From contig JAUVBO010000323.1 of NCBI GenBank assembly GCA_030591195.1, positions 1-5,228 on the forward strand: DNA of 5,228 nucleotides. Reading direction: 5' to 3'. Origin of the DNA: Pseudomonadota bacterium. GTDB lineage: Bacteria; Myxococcota; Polyangia; GCA-2747355; JACKDQ01. Made by a program: the position numbers and the translations under genes. Every line of letters begins with the position of its first letter. The first letter of the stretch is position 1. Shown in pieces: positions 1-4,688 of this stretch. The notes under the pieces are model-generated. The model was not told the DNA's origin, did no database searches, and was given only the letters and a program-made list of their open reading frames with translations.

Positions 1-51
1 CCCGGAGGCTTCGGAGATGGCGCTGGTGGTCAGGGGGATCGTTCTCGGCAT
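1..51 (-). CDS. 5' end of an unidentified gene, truncated by the window edge
   Basis: An ATG at 51 opens a minus-strand frame of 17 codons (MPRTIPLTTSAISEASG) that runs off the left edge without a stop. The start is supported by an AGGAG Shine-Dalgarno at 57-61, five bases upstream of the ATG, one of the two best ribosome sites in the window. The gene lies 90 nt downstream of the stop at 142 on the same strand, which suits a following gene. The visible residues show no signal peptide, membrane segment or recognisable family motif, so no function is proposed. With only 17 codons visible, a chance ATG with a chance SD is the main alternative. Confidence 0.5.
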   Translation of the reverse strand, partial: MPRTIPLTTSAISEASG

Positions 52-56
52 CGCGA

Positions 57-61
57 CTCCT
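57..61 (-). promoter_or_regulatory. Shine-Dalgarno AGGAG for the partial gene at the left edge
   Basis: The minus strand reads AGGAG followed by TCGCG and then ATG, a five-base spacer. It is the main reason for calling the truncated gene at 1-51. Confidence 0.5.
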
Positions 62-120
62 GGCGCCTCGGTGTACGCCAGGCTGTCGGATTCCGGTACC
101 GAACGGACCCGCTTCACCCG

Positions 121-135
121 CCGCCGGTCCGGCGG
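121..135 (-). repeat. GC-rich inverted repeat just past the 142-750 gene; possible terminator
   Basis: The minus strand reads CCGCCGG-A-CCGGCGG, two perfectly complementary 7-base arms around a single base; as RNA it would fold as a 5-bp CCGCC/GGCGG stem with a 5-base loop. It begins six bases after the TAG stop of the double zinc-ribbon gene, where a transcript-ending or 3'-protecting hairpin would be expected. No T-run follows, so it is not a classical intrinsic terminator. In such GC-rich DNA a short dyad can also arise by chance. Confidence 0.4.
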
Positions 136-141
136 TCAGAG

Positions 142-750
142 CTACTGGTCGTCGTCGGGCGGCAGGGCCGGCTCCAACAGCGCCTCGATCTCGTCGCCGG
201 GCTGCTGTCGGATCGTCTCGTCGTCCTCGGGCCGCACGCGCTGCTCGATGGTCTGCTCGTCGGTGGGCTCGCCCGCGTCGTGCTGACCCAGCCGGACGCG
301 CTGCTCGATCGTCTCGTCGTCCTCGTCCCCTTCGTCATCGCGCTCGACCACCGTGGACGGCATCAGGTGTGGCGGTGGAAGGGTGGCGTCGAGCTCCACG
401 CTCCGTGGCCAGGGGCCCGCAGGTCGGGTCCGGTCGCGCATCCTCCGGGCCAGATCCTGCTGCAGCGGCCGGGCCCGGAGGCCGTCGGGGCCAGCGACGA
501 TCTCGGCCGGCACCAGCGCGACGCCGTGGGCCGGACAGCTGGTGGTCCCGGGGCGGAAGGTCCGGTTGCAGCGGGGACAGATCATCGGCGGGCCGCGACC
601 TGGCCCTCGAGCGGCGCGAGGCGGCCGCTCGGCAACGATCCTCGACGGCACCAGCGACGTTCCGTCATGGGGGCAGCGGTCGAAGCCCCGGCCGTAGCGG
701 CGGCCACACTTGACGCAGACCAGCTTCTGCCGTCGGTCCGGGGGAGTCAC
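142..750 (-). CDS. Double zinc-ribbon protein with acidic repeat tail, function unknown
   Basis: This encodes 202 residues, with no signal peptide or membrane segment, so it is probably cytoplasmic. Residues 12-40 and 58-86 are a duplicated 29-residue unit: CxxC, ten residues, then CPHDG or CPAHG, and in both copies an LVPxxIVA ending. I count 13 of 29 positions identical. Cys12, Cys15, Cys26 and Cys58, Cys61, Cys72 plus His/Asp of the third motif are likely metal ligands, as in the short zinc ribbons common in myxobacterial regulatory proteins. Residues 137-202 are highly acidic and contain ETIEQRVR and QTIEQRVR (146-153, 166-173) and a third ETIRQQ (178-183). The GTG start at 750 is inferred because it keeps the first ribbon whole; its SD is weak (AGGT about 12 bases upstream), suggesting translational coupling to the gene ending at 768, 17 nt away. 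A longer frame opening at 942 would overlap that gene deeply and is rejected. An adaptor or regulator role is a guess. Confidence 0.8.
   Translation of the reverse strand: MTPPDRRQKLVCVKCGRRYGRGFDRCPHDGTSLVPSRIVAERPPRAARGPGRGPPMICPRCNRTFRPGTTSCPAHGVALVPAEIVAGPDGLRARPLQQDLARRMRDRTRPAGPWPRSVELDATLPPPHLMPSTVVERDDEGDEDDETIEQRVRLGQHDAGEPTDEQTIEQRVRPEDDETIRQQPGDEIEALLEPALPPDDDQ
202..321 (-). repeat. Imperfect coding repeat encoding three (D/E)xTIxQ motifs
   Basis: Within the acidic tail of the double zinc-ribbon protein, residues 144-153 (DDETIEQRVR), 164-173 (DEQTIEQRVR) and 176-183 (DDETIRQQ) repeat. The first two copies are separated by ten unrelated residues, and their DNA is nearly identical over about 18 bases (plus strand ACGCGCTGCTCGAT followed by one variable base and GTCT). 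This suggests local duplication. Confidence 0.7.
493..717 (-). repeat. Tandem duplication of a zinc-ribbon unit within one gene
   Basis: Two 29-codon units, at 631-717 and 493-579, encode the ribbons at residues 12-40 and 58-86. Both end in LVPxxIVA, which extends the homology beyond the metal ligands and favours duplication over coincidence. The 17 residues between them are Arg/Pro/Gly-rich linker. Confidence 0.6.
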
Positions 751-767
751 GCGCGGGAGAGAACCTA

Positions 768-1817
768 TCAGCGACGGCGACGCCGCAGGCGAAGGCCGAG
801 CCAGAGGGCGAGGCCGAGAGTCAGCACCACGGTCAGCGGCCGCGGCCGCCGTGGCGCCACCGCGCAGCAGCCATCGCCTTCGTCCCCTCCGCCCTTGCCG
901 ACGCAGACGCCCTCGGCGGTGCAGACCTCGCCCTCGGCGCACTGGGGGCTCGAGGTGCAGGTGCCGGGCGTCGGCGGGGCCGTGCCCCCATCGAGCTGGG
1001 GCGGCGGCGGGGCCGTGCCGCCGTCGGCCGGCGGAGGCGGCGGGGTGGTGCCACCGTCGCTCGGCGGGGCAGTGCCGCCATCGACCGGCGGCGTCGTGCC
1101 CCCGTCCGGCTGGGGCAGCGACCCGGTGCAGCTGGCGCCAGGCGCCGGCGGCTGGGGGCAGCCCTGCTCGAGGTAGAGGTGGGTCACCGCGTCGATGTCG
1201 TCCTGCTCGAGCGTCTGCTTGCTGGTGTCACCGACCGAGACCGTGCCGGTCATCACCGAGTCGGCGACATCCGACTTGTCCAGCCCGATAACTTGTCCGA
1301 TCAACGCCGTCATCTGGCCCTGGACATCGATAGCGCTCGCGTTGCCGTCGGTGGCCCAGGGCGTGTTGGTGTTGAAGCCGTTGACCCCGATCGAGGCCTG
1401 GGAGATCCCGCCCTGGCCGTCGATGCCGAAGAAGGAATACGAGACGTACTTCGGGTCCGTCGGCCAGGCGGCCTTGTCCGCGTCGGTGAACCAGAAGACG
1501 TAGATCCCATCCTGCTGGTGGTTCTGGAACGGCACGTCGGCGATCTTGAACGCCGCGCCCTTGTTGAACGAGAGGCTCGAGCACTTCACCGCCGCCCAGG
1601 TCGCAAACGCCGCATCGATGGCGGCGATGGTGGCCTGGTCGGTGAGGGTGTCGGAGAGGTGATAGGTGACCTCCGCCTGCCAGCTCGAGTAGCCGTCATA
1701 GCCCTGGATCTGTGGCAGGCAGTAGGCGCCGGCGGACCCGGCGCCGACCAGCGTGGTCAGCAGCGCCGCGAAAAGGCCGCAGGAAAGAACCTCGGGGAGT
1801 CGGGGGCTCGGTCGCAT
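768..1817 (-). CDS. Secreted matrixin-like pseudoprotease with MYXO-CTERM anchor
   Basis: The protein has 349 residues. The first 31 form a Sec signal peptide, with probable cleavage at AGA|YC. Residues about 45-217 follow the bacterial matrixin (peptidase M10-like) pattern: an early AFATWAAV segment with CSSLSF, a strand ending in VNG, an SVM Met-turn at 187-189 and a closing TLEQDDIDAVTHLY. The zinc site expected as HExxHxxGxxH reads ALIGQVIGLDK at 171-181, so all three His and the catalytic Glu are lost while the flanking Gly, Leu and Ser are kept; it should not be an active metalloprotease. Next come five DGGT(A/T)PP repeats (238-282), a Cys module with Cys at 287, 293, 299 and 305, and a MYXO-CTERM signal: GCC at 316-318, hydrophobic 328-342, RLRRRRR end. 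Myxosortase processing and outer-surface anchoring are inferred from that signal. The ATG at 1817 is chosen because AGGAGGTG sits just upstream and the signal peptide begins there. Tandem TGA TAG stops end it, 17 nt before the next gene. Confidence 0.9.
   Translation of the reverse strand: MRPSPRLPEVLSCGLFAALLTTLVGAGSAGAYCLPQIQGYDGYSSWQAEVTYHLSDTLTDQATIAAIDAAFATWAAVKCSSLSFNKGAAFKIADVPFQNHQQDGIYVFWFTDADKAAWPTDPKYVSYSFFGIDGQGGISQASIGVNGFNTNTPWATDGNASAIDVQGQMTALIGQVIGLDKSDVADSVMTGTVSVGDTSKQTLEQDDIDAVTHLYLEQGCPQPPAPGASCTGSLPQPDGGTTPPVDGGTAPPSDGGTTPPPPPADGGTAPPPPQLDGGTAPPTPGTCTSSPQCAEGEVCTAEGVCVGKGGGDEGDGCCAVAPRRPRPLTVVLTLGLALWLGLRLRRRRR
771..872 (-). other. MYXO-CTERM sorting signal (coding segment)
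   Basis: Residues 316-349 show the three expected parts: a Gly-Cys-Cys motif, a hydrophobic stretch of about 15 residues, and a terminal RLRRRRR. In Myxococcota such signals are processed by myxosortases, with the Cys involved in attachment. Here a basic RRPR segment separates the Cys motif from the hydrophobic part, and the hydrophobic part is short. Confidence 0.85.
972..1106 (-). repeat. Pro-rich linker with five DGGT(A/T)PP repeats
   Basis: The motif begins at residues 238, 246, 254, 265 and 276 of the matrixin-like protein, separated by variable Pro-rich spacers. It forms an extended linker between the folded domain and the Cys-rich anchor region, a common arrangement in cell-surface proteins of this phylum. 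Confidence 0.85.
1275..1307 (-). other. Degenerate zinc-binding motif of the matrixin-like domain
   Basis: Codons 171-181 read GCG TTG ATC GGA CAA GTT ATC GGG CTG GAC AAG, that is ALIGQVIGLDK. Aligned on HExxHxxGxxH, the three His and the Glu become Ala, Gln, Lys and Leu. Three of these four changes (His to Ala, Glu to Leu, His to Lys) need more than one base substitution, and the frame stays open, so sequencing error is an unlikely cause. Confidence 0.85.
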
Positions 1818-1820
1818 CTC

Positions 1821-1828
1821 CACCTCCT
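1821..1828 (-). promoter_or_regulatory. Strong Shine-Dalgarno AGGAGGTG that fixes the start at 1817
   Basis: The minus strand reads AGGAGGTG GAG ATG. The AGGAGG core is five bases from the ATG. It decides between the start at 1817 and a longer in-frame opening at 1871, whose extra residues would precede the signal peptide and leave this SD inside the coding region. Confidence 0.85.
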
Positions 1829-1836
1829 GTTCGGTG

Positions 1837-1842
1837 ATTGTA
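1837..1842 (-). promoter_or_regulatory. Candidate -10 element TACAAT for the matrixin-like gene
   Basis: TACAAT on the minus strand matches the housekeeping TATAAT at five of six positions in otherwise GC-rich DNA. It would place transcription start near 1830, just ahead of the Shine-Dalgarno. No good -35 lies 16-18 bases upstream; the nearest TTG-type hexamer (TTGCAA, 1866-1871) is 23 bases away. The call is therefore tentative and may reflect an activator-dependent or alternative-sigma promoter. Confidence 0.3.
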
Positions 1843-1957
1843 GAACATCTTGGTGGGCTTGGGCATTGCAAGCCCGGTGCCGGCGGGGAGAGGACCAGGA
1901 AACGCTGTCTTTTCGGTCGTCAGCCCGCGGGCAGCTCGGCAAGGAGCCCGGACCTGG

Positions 1958-1969
1958 GGTCGGCCGACC
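1958..1969. repeat. 12-bp perfect palindrome GGTCGGCCGACC
   Basis: A fully symmetric 12-base site in the gap, about 120 bp upstream of the candidate -10. It could be an operator, but GC-rich DNA makes such palindromes fairly likely by chance and no matching second copy was found. Confidence 0.35.
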
Positions 1970-2039
1970 GAAGGGGTGGGGGATCGCTCCGCATCAAGGG
2001 GCGCTAGCCGGCAGTCCACGCCGCTGTCTGCACCTGTGG

Positions 2040-4601
2040 CTAGTTGAACGGGTCGACGGTTCCCTCGACGTTGACCTTCTTGCGCCGCGGGCGTTTTCTG
2101 GTCCGGCGTGGCCGCCGGGTGGTGGGCCGACGCTTGCGGGTGACCTTCGCTGGGCGCCGCTTGGATGGCGTGGCCCACCCCACGTCGGCGGCCGGTCGCT
2201 TCCTCGCCACGGGCTTCTTCTGCGCCACGGGCTCCTTCTTCGCCACGGGCTCCTTCTTCGCCACGGGCTCCTTCTTCGCCACGGCAGGATCCGGCTTGGC
2301 GGCGCCCACCGCGGTGGCCGGCGGGTCTGCTGCCGGGCCACTGTCCGCGGCGCCAGCGCCCGACCCTGCATCTTCGGTCGCTGCGCCAACCCCGGCGACA
2401 CCACCGCGCTCGCCGACAGTCTTCTTGGCCGCTGGTCGTGATGCACCGCCGGCCGCCGCCTTGGCCGCCGCCTTGGCCGCCGTCTTGGCCGCCGTCTTGG
2501 CCGCCATCTTGGCCGCCACCTCGGCCGCCACCTCGGCCGCCGCCTCGCCGCCGGTGCCCGGCCCGAACATCGTGACCAGCGCCAGCGAGGTCGCGCCGAG
2601 CAGGACCAGCGAGCCGCTGACGATCCAGGGCATCCAGCGCTGGAAGCCCCCCAGCGCGAGCAGGTCCTCCAGATCGGCTCGCGCCTCCTCCTCTGGCCTC
2701 GGCGGAGGCGCCGCGACGCTCTCTGGCGACTCCTGCAGCAGATCGTCGAACGACAGCTCCGCGGTCGCAGTCGGCTCCGGGGACGCAGGCGGCTCGGACG
2801 CAGCGGGCGGCTCGGGCGCAGGCGCCTCCACCGAGGGCGACGGCGAGGCGACCGGTGCCTCCGCGGCAATGAACGCCTCGGGGCCGATCTGCCCCGGGGA
2901 CGCGGCGGCGGGAGCGGGAGCCGGAGCCGACGCCGGAGCCGACGCCGAAGCCGGAGAAGCCGTGGGAACGGTGGAGGCCTGACCTCCCGGCCCCCAGCTC
3001 ACCACCGGATCCTCGACCTTGGGCTGCCCCGGCACGGGGGCGGCCGGCCAGAGGGCCGGCGCCACCGGATCTGGCGCCGCCTTGGGCCCGGTCGGCGCCG
3101 CGGGCGGGTCCGGTGCGTCCGGCTCGGAAGACCCGACGTCGAACGGCGAGGCGGCCGCGCCCAGCGTGGTCAACGGGAGCGCCACCGGCTTGGATGGCAC
3201 ACCGAGGGGCACCGCCGGCATCGGCGGGACGCTGCTCCTCGAGGCCAGCTCGGCGGTGGCCTGACGCTTCTTGCGCTGGAGCTTGACGGCCGGCTCCGAC
3301 TCCTTCGCCGCCGAGAGATCCGCCTTGCTGGCCGTCAAGCCCGAACGCTGTGGACTGCCGCTGGTTCCGCTGGCCGCGACCGGGTCGCCGGCGGCGGCTG
3401 GTCGCGACGCCGCGGGCGCCTGGGAGGTCAGCTCGGCCGTCGGTACTGGCGGCCTGGGCACCACATCGTGCGCAGGCGCGTCGATCGGCGGCATCGGCGG
3501 TGGCTTGCCGCGCGAGCCGAGCTCGCCGGTGGGCTCGCGAGGCCCGGGTGTCGGAGCCGGCGGCGCGCCGCCCAGCAACGACCCGCGCTGGGGTTCGGGC
3601 TTGCTGGCCGTCGTGATGCCGAGCTTGGCCCTGAGGTCGACCACGCCGGCCTGGTCGGCTCCTTTGCCCGACGCCTGAGCCACGGCAGACGCCCCCTCCT
3701 CCGCCCTGTCCCCTGCGGCCTTCTTCTGGTCGACCAGTGGACGGGTCTGGGGCATCTTCGGCTTGCTGCCGACGATCTGCAGCCGTGATCGCGTCGGCGG
3801 GCGGCCCCCGGGCTGGGGCGCCTTGGCCGGCTCGGGCTTCGGCCTGGGCTCGGCGGGCCCTGGCCCCGGCGGGGACGCCACCTTCGACTTGCCGACCCCG
3901 AACAGGGTCTTGCGCGCGCCCCCACCCGCCGCGCCGCTCGCCAGCCTGGCGAGCTCGGCAGCAGAGACGACCGGCGTGGCGTCCGGTCCGCCGAAGTCTG
4001 GCGGCGCCGTAACCTTGGTCTCAGCGTTATCCGTAGCGACCAGCTCATCGGGACGCGTGGGCACGCCGTTGCCGAGCCCACCGGGGGTCTCGACCTGGGT
4101 GCTGAAGCCCGACTGGCTGCTGAACAGCGCCTGGCGAGCGCCGGCCTGCTCGCCAGCAGCGGAGACAGCCGAGCCGACCAGGCTGCCGATGTCGGTGGTG
4201 CCGGTTTGCTCCATCCGCCGCTGCAGGTCCGGATGCTCGTCCAGCAGCGCATCGAAGGCCACCACCGGCGTGCCTCCATCGTCCTGGCCGGCGAACTCCG
4301 CCTCGGCCCCCTCGATGTCGGGCGGGGCGACCCGCGTCGGATCGTCCTCGCCGATCGGCGCCAGCTCGCCTTGCACCTCGTCGGCGACCGCCTCCAGCGC
4401 TGGCGACGCGTCGGCCAGGGCGCCCGAGTCCTCGACGACCTCCGAGCGCTCGACGAGCTCCGTTCGATCGGCCACCTCGGTGGCCTCGTCGACCGTATCG
4501 AGCCCGCTCGCCGCTTCCTCGGCCAGCAGGCGGCCGTCGGTCGGGCAGAACACCATCGTGGCGTCGTCGTACCGCGCCGCACAGGTCGGACAGATCTTCA
4601 T
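2040..4601 (-). CDS. Zinc-ribbon, single-pass membrane protein with long disordered linker
   Basis: The protein has 853 residues. Residues 1-26 form a short zinc ribbon: Cys4, Cys7, then C19-P-T-D-G. Residues 27-135 are acidic; 240-610 are Pro/Ala/Ser-rich and look disordered. Short motifs recur: GARxxLF (154, 228), FDxLLxExP (116, 618) and T(A/G)EL (358, 388, 449, 613). An acidic juxtamembrane segment (636-648) precedes a single transmembrane helix at about 659-679. Beyond it lie an Ala-rich (A/E/K) four-residue repeat (686-717), KKEPVA repeats (775-800), a strongly basic stretch (814-842) and the C-terminus VDPFN. If the zinc ribbon is cytoplasmic, the repeats and basic tail are periplasmic, like a small TolA/TonB-type arm that might contact peptidoglycan or envelope polymers; this is inference. 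No enzymatic, kinase or PEGA domain is visible. The ATG at 4601 is chosen because MKICPTC is a typical ribbon start; the SD (AAGGGAGC, 4615-4622) is spaced rather far, 13 nt. It follows the lipoprotein gene by 86 nt. I do not recognise a named family. Confidence 0.85.
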   Translation of the reverse strand: MKICPTCAARYDDATMVFCPTDGRLLAEEAASGLDTVDEATEVADRTELVERSEVVEDSGALADASPALEAVADEVQGELAPIGEDDPTRVAPPDIEGAEAEFAGQDDGGTPVVAFDALLDEHPDLQRRMEQTGTTDIGSLVGSAVSAAGEQAGARQALFSSQSGFSTQVETPGGLGNGVPTRPDELVATDNAETKVTAPPDFGGPDATPVVSAAELARLASGAAGGGARKTLFGVGKSKVASPPGPGPAEPRPKPEPAKAPQPGGRPPTRSRLQIVGSKPKMPQTRPLVDQKKAAGDRAEEGASAVAQASGKGADQAGVVDLRAKLGITTASKPEPQRGSLLGGAPPAPTPGPREPTGELGSRGKPPPMPPIDAPAHDVVPRPPVPTAELTSQAPAASRPAAAGDPVAASGTSGSPQRSGLTASKADLSAAKESEPAVKLQRKKRQATAELASRSSVPPMPAVPLGVPSKPVALPLTTLGAAASPFDVGSSEPDAPDPPAAPTGPKAAPDPVAPALWPAAPVPGQPKVEDPVVSWGPGGQASTVPTASPASASAPASAPAPAPAAASPGQIGPEAFIAAEAPVASPSPSVEAPAPEPPAASEPPASPEPTATAELSFDDLLQESPESVAAPPPRPEEEARADLEDLLALGGFQRWMPWIVSGSLVLLGATSLALVTMFGPGTGGEAAAEVAAEVAAKMAAKTAAKTAAKAAAKAAAGGASRPAAKKTVGERGGVAGVGAATEDAGSGAGAADSGPAADPPATAVGAAKPDPAVAKKEPVAKKEPVAKKEPVAQKKPVARKRPAADVGWATPSKRRPAKVTRKRRPTTRRPRRTRKRPRRKKVNVEGTVDPFN
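2206..2277 (-). repeat. Four tandem 18-bp units encoding KKEPVA-type repeats
   Basis: On the plus strand GCCACGGGCTCCTTCTTC occurs as three perfect tandem copies (2224-2241, 2242-2259, 2260-2277), preceded by a diverged copy at 2206-2223 and followed by a partial one. The near identity points to recent expansion. Gain or loss of a unit keeps the reading frame. Confidence 0.9.
2449..2544 (-). repeat. Eight 12-bp units encoding an Ala/Lys/Glu tetrad helix
   Basis: From 2461 the plus strand repeats TTGGCCGCC plus a three-base variable end (GCC, GTC, GTC, ATC, ACC), then two TCGGCCGCC forms, giving seven clear units to 2544 and a diverged one at 2449-2460. The product has period four, with Ala-Ala followed by Lys or Glu and a variable residue, and begins about ten residues past the membrane helix. 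It should be strongly helical, reminiscent of the TolA periplasmic helix but much shorter. Confidence 0.85.
2565..2627 (-). other. Transmembrane helix coding segment
   Basis: Residues 659-679 of the zinc-ribbon membrane protein (WIVSGSLVLLGATSLALVTM plus F) form the only stretch long and hydrophobic enough to cross a membrane. Arg655 and an acidic segment lie on the N-terminal side; Gly-rich and Ala/Glu-rich sequence follows. Confidence 0.9.
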
Positions 4602-4662
4602 CGAGCGAAGCCCAGCTCCCTTATTCTACCCTTCGACCCCTCGGGGCCAGCGTGCCTTGGCC

Positions 4663-4688
4663 GCGGCCGCCAGGGATCCGCCGGCCGC
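4663..4688. repeat. Inverted repeat between the lipoprotein and zinc-ribbon genes
   Basis: GCGGCCG (4663-4669) and CGGCCGC (4682-4688) are complementary 7-base arms with a 12-base loop, overlapping the lipoprotein stop codon. There is no T-run, so it is not a convincing terminator; it could attenuate read-through into the gene at 4601 or be chance. The remaining bases of the 86-nt gap hold the weak SD of that gene and nothing else clear. Confidence 0.3.

Larger units (their letters stand above)
1818..2039. other. Intergenic gap between the two putative transcription units
   Basis: These 222 nt hold no supported gene on either strand. They contain two perfect palindromes (GCCCGCGGGC at 1923-1932 and GGTCGGCCGACC at 1958-1969), a candidate -10 element and the Shine-Dalgarno of the matrixin-like gene. 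No hairpin followed by a T-run is seen after the stop at 2040, so how the upstream transcript ends is unclear. Confidence 0.6.

Noticed and set aside
142..942. Longer 266-residue version of the double zinc-ribbon protein
   Set aside because: The extra N-terminus (Arg/Gly/Ala-rich) overlaps about 175 bases of the matrixin-like gene, including its MYXO-CTERM coding region, and resembles a shadow reading. The GTG at 750 gives a non-overlapping gene with both ribbons.
1778..1817. Possible lipobox VLSC at residues 10-13 of the matrixin-like protein
   Set aside because: It comes before, not after, the hydrophobic core of the signal peptide, so lipidation there is not plausible; signal peptidase I cleavage near residue 31 fits better.
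768..1871. Start at 1871 for the matrixin-like gene
   Set aside because: The 18 extra residues (MQCPSPPRC...) precede a complete signal peptide, and the strong AGGAGGTG at 1821-1828 serves the ATG at 1817.
1179..2441. 420-codon open frame on the plus strand
   Set aside because: It spans parts of two well-supported minus-strand genes and the gap between them. Its repeats (HGLLLRHGLLLR) are the frame-shifted reading of the KKEPVA array, and it shows no domain or ribosome site. High GC explains its length.
2044..2982. 312-codon plus-strand frame of Ala/Ser/Gly-rich sequence
   Set aside because: It is the complement of the repeat region of the 853-residue protein; its apparent repeats are those 12- and 18-bp arrays read backwards.
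4623..4651. TAGAAT as a -10 element for the 853-residue gene
   Set aside because: No acceptable -35 hexamer is found at the right spacing (GCTGGC at 17), and the start would fall within the Shine-Dalgarno. Read-through from the lipoprotein gene is as likely.
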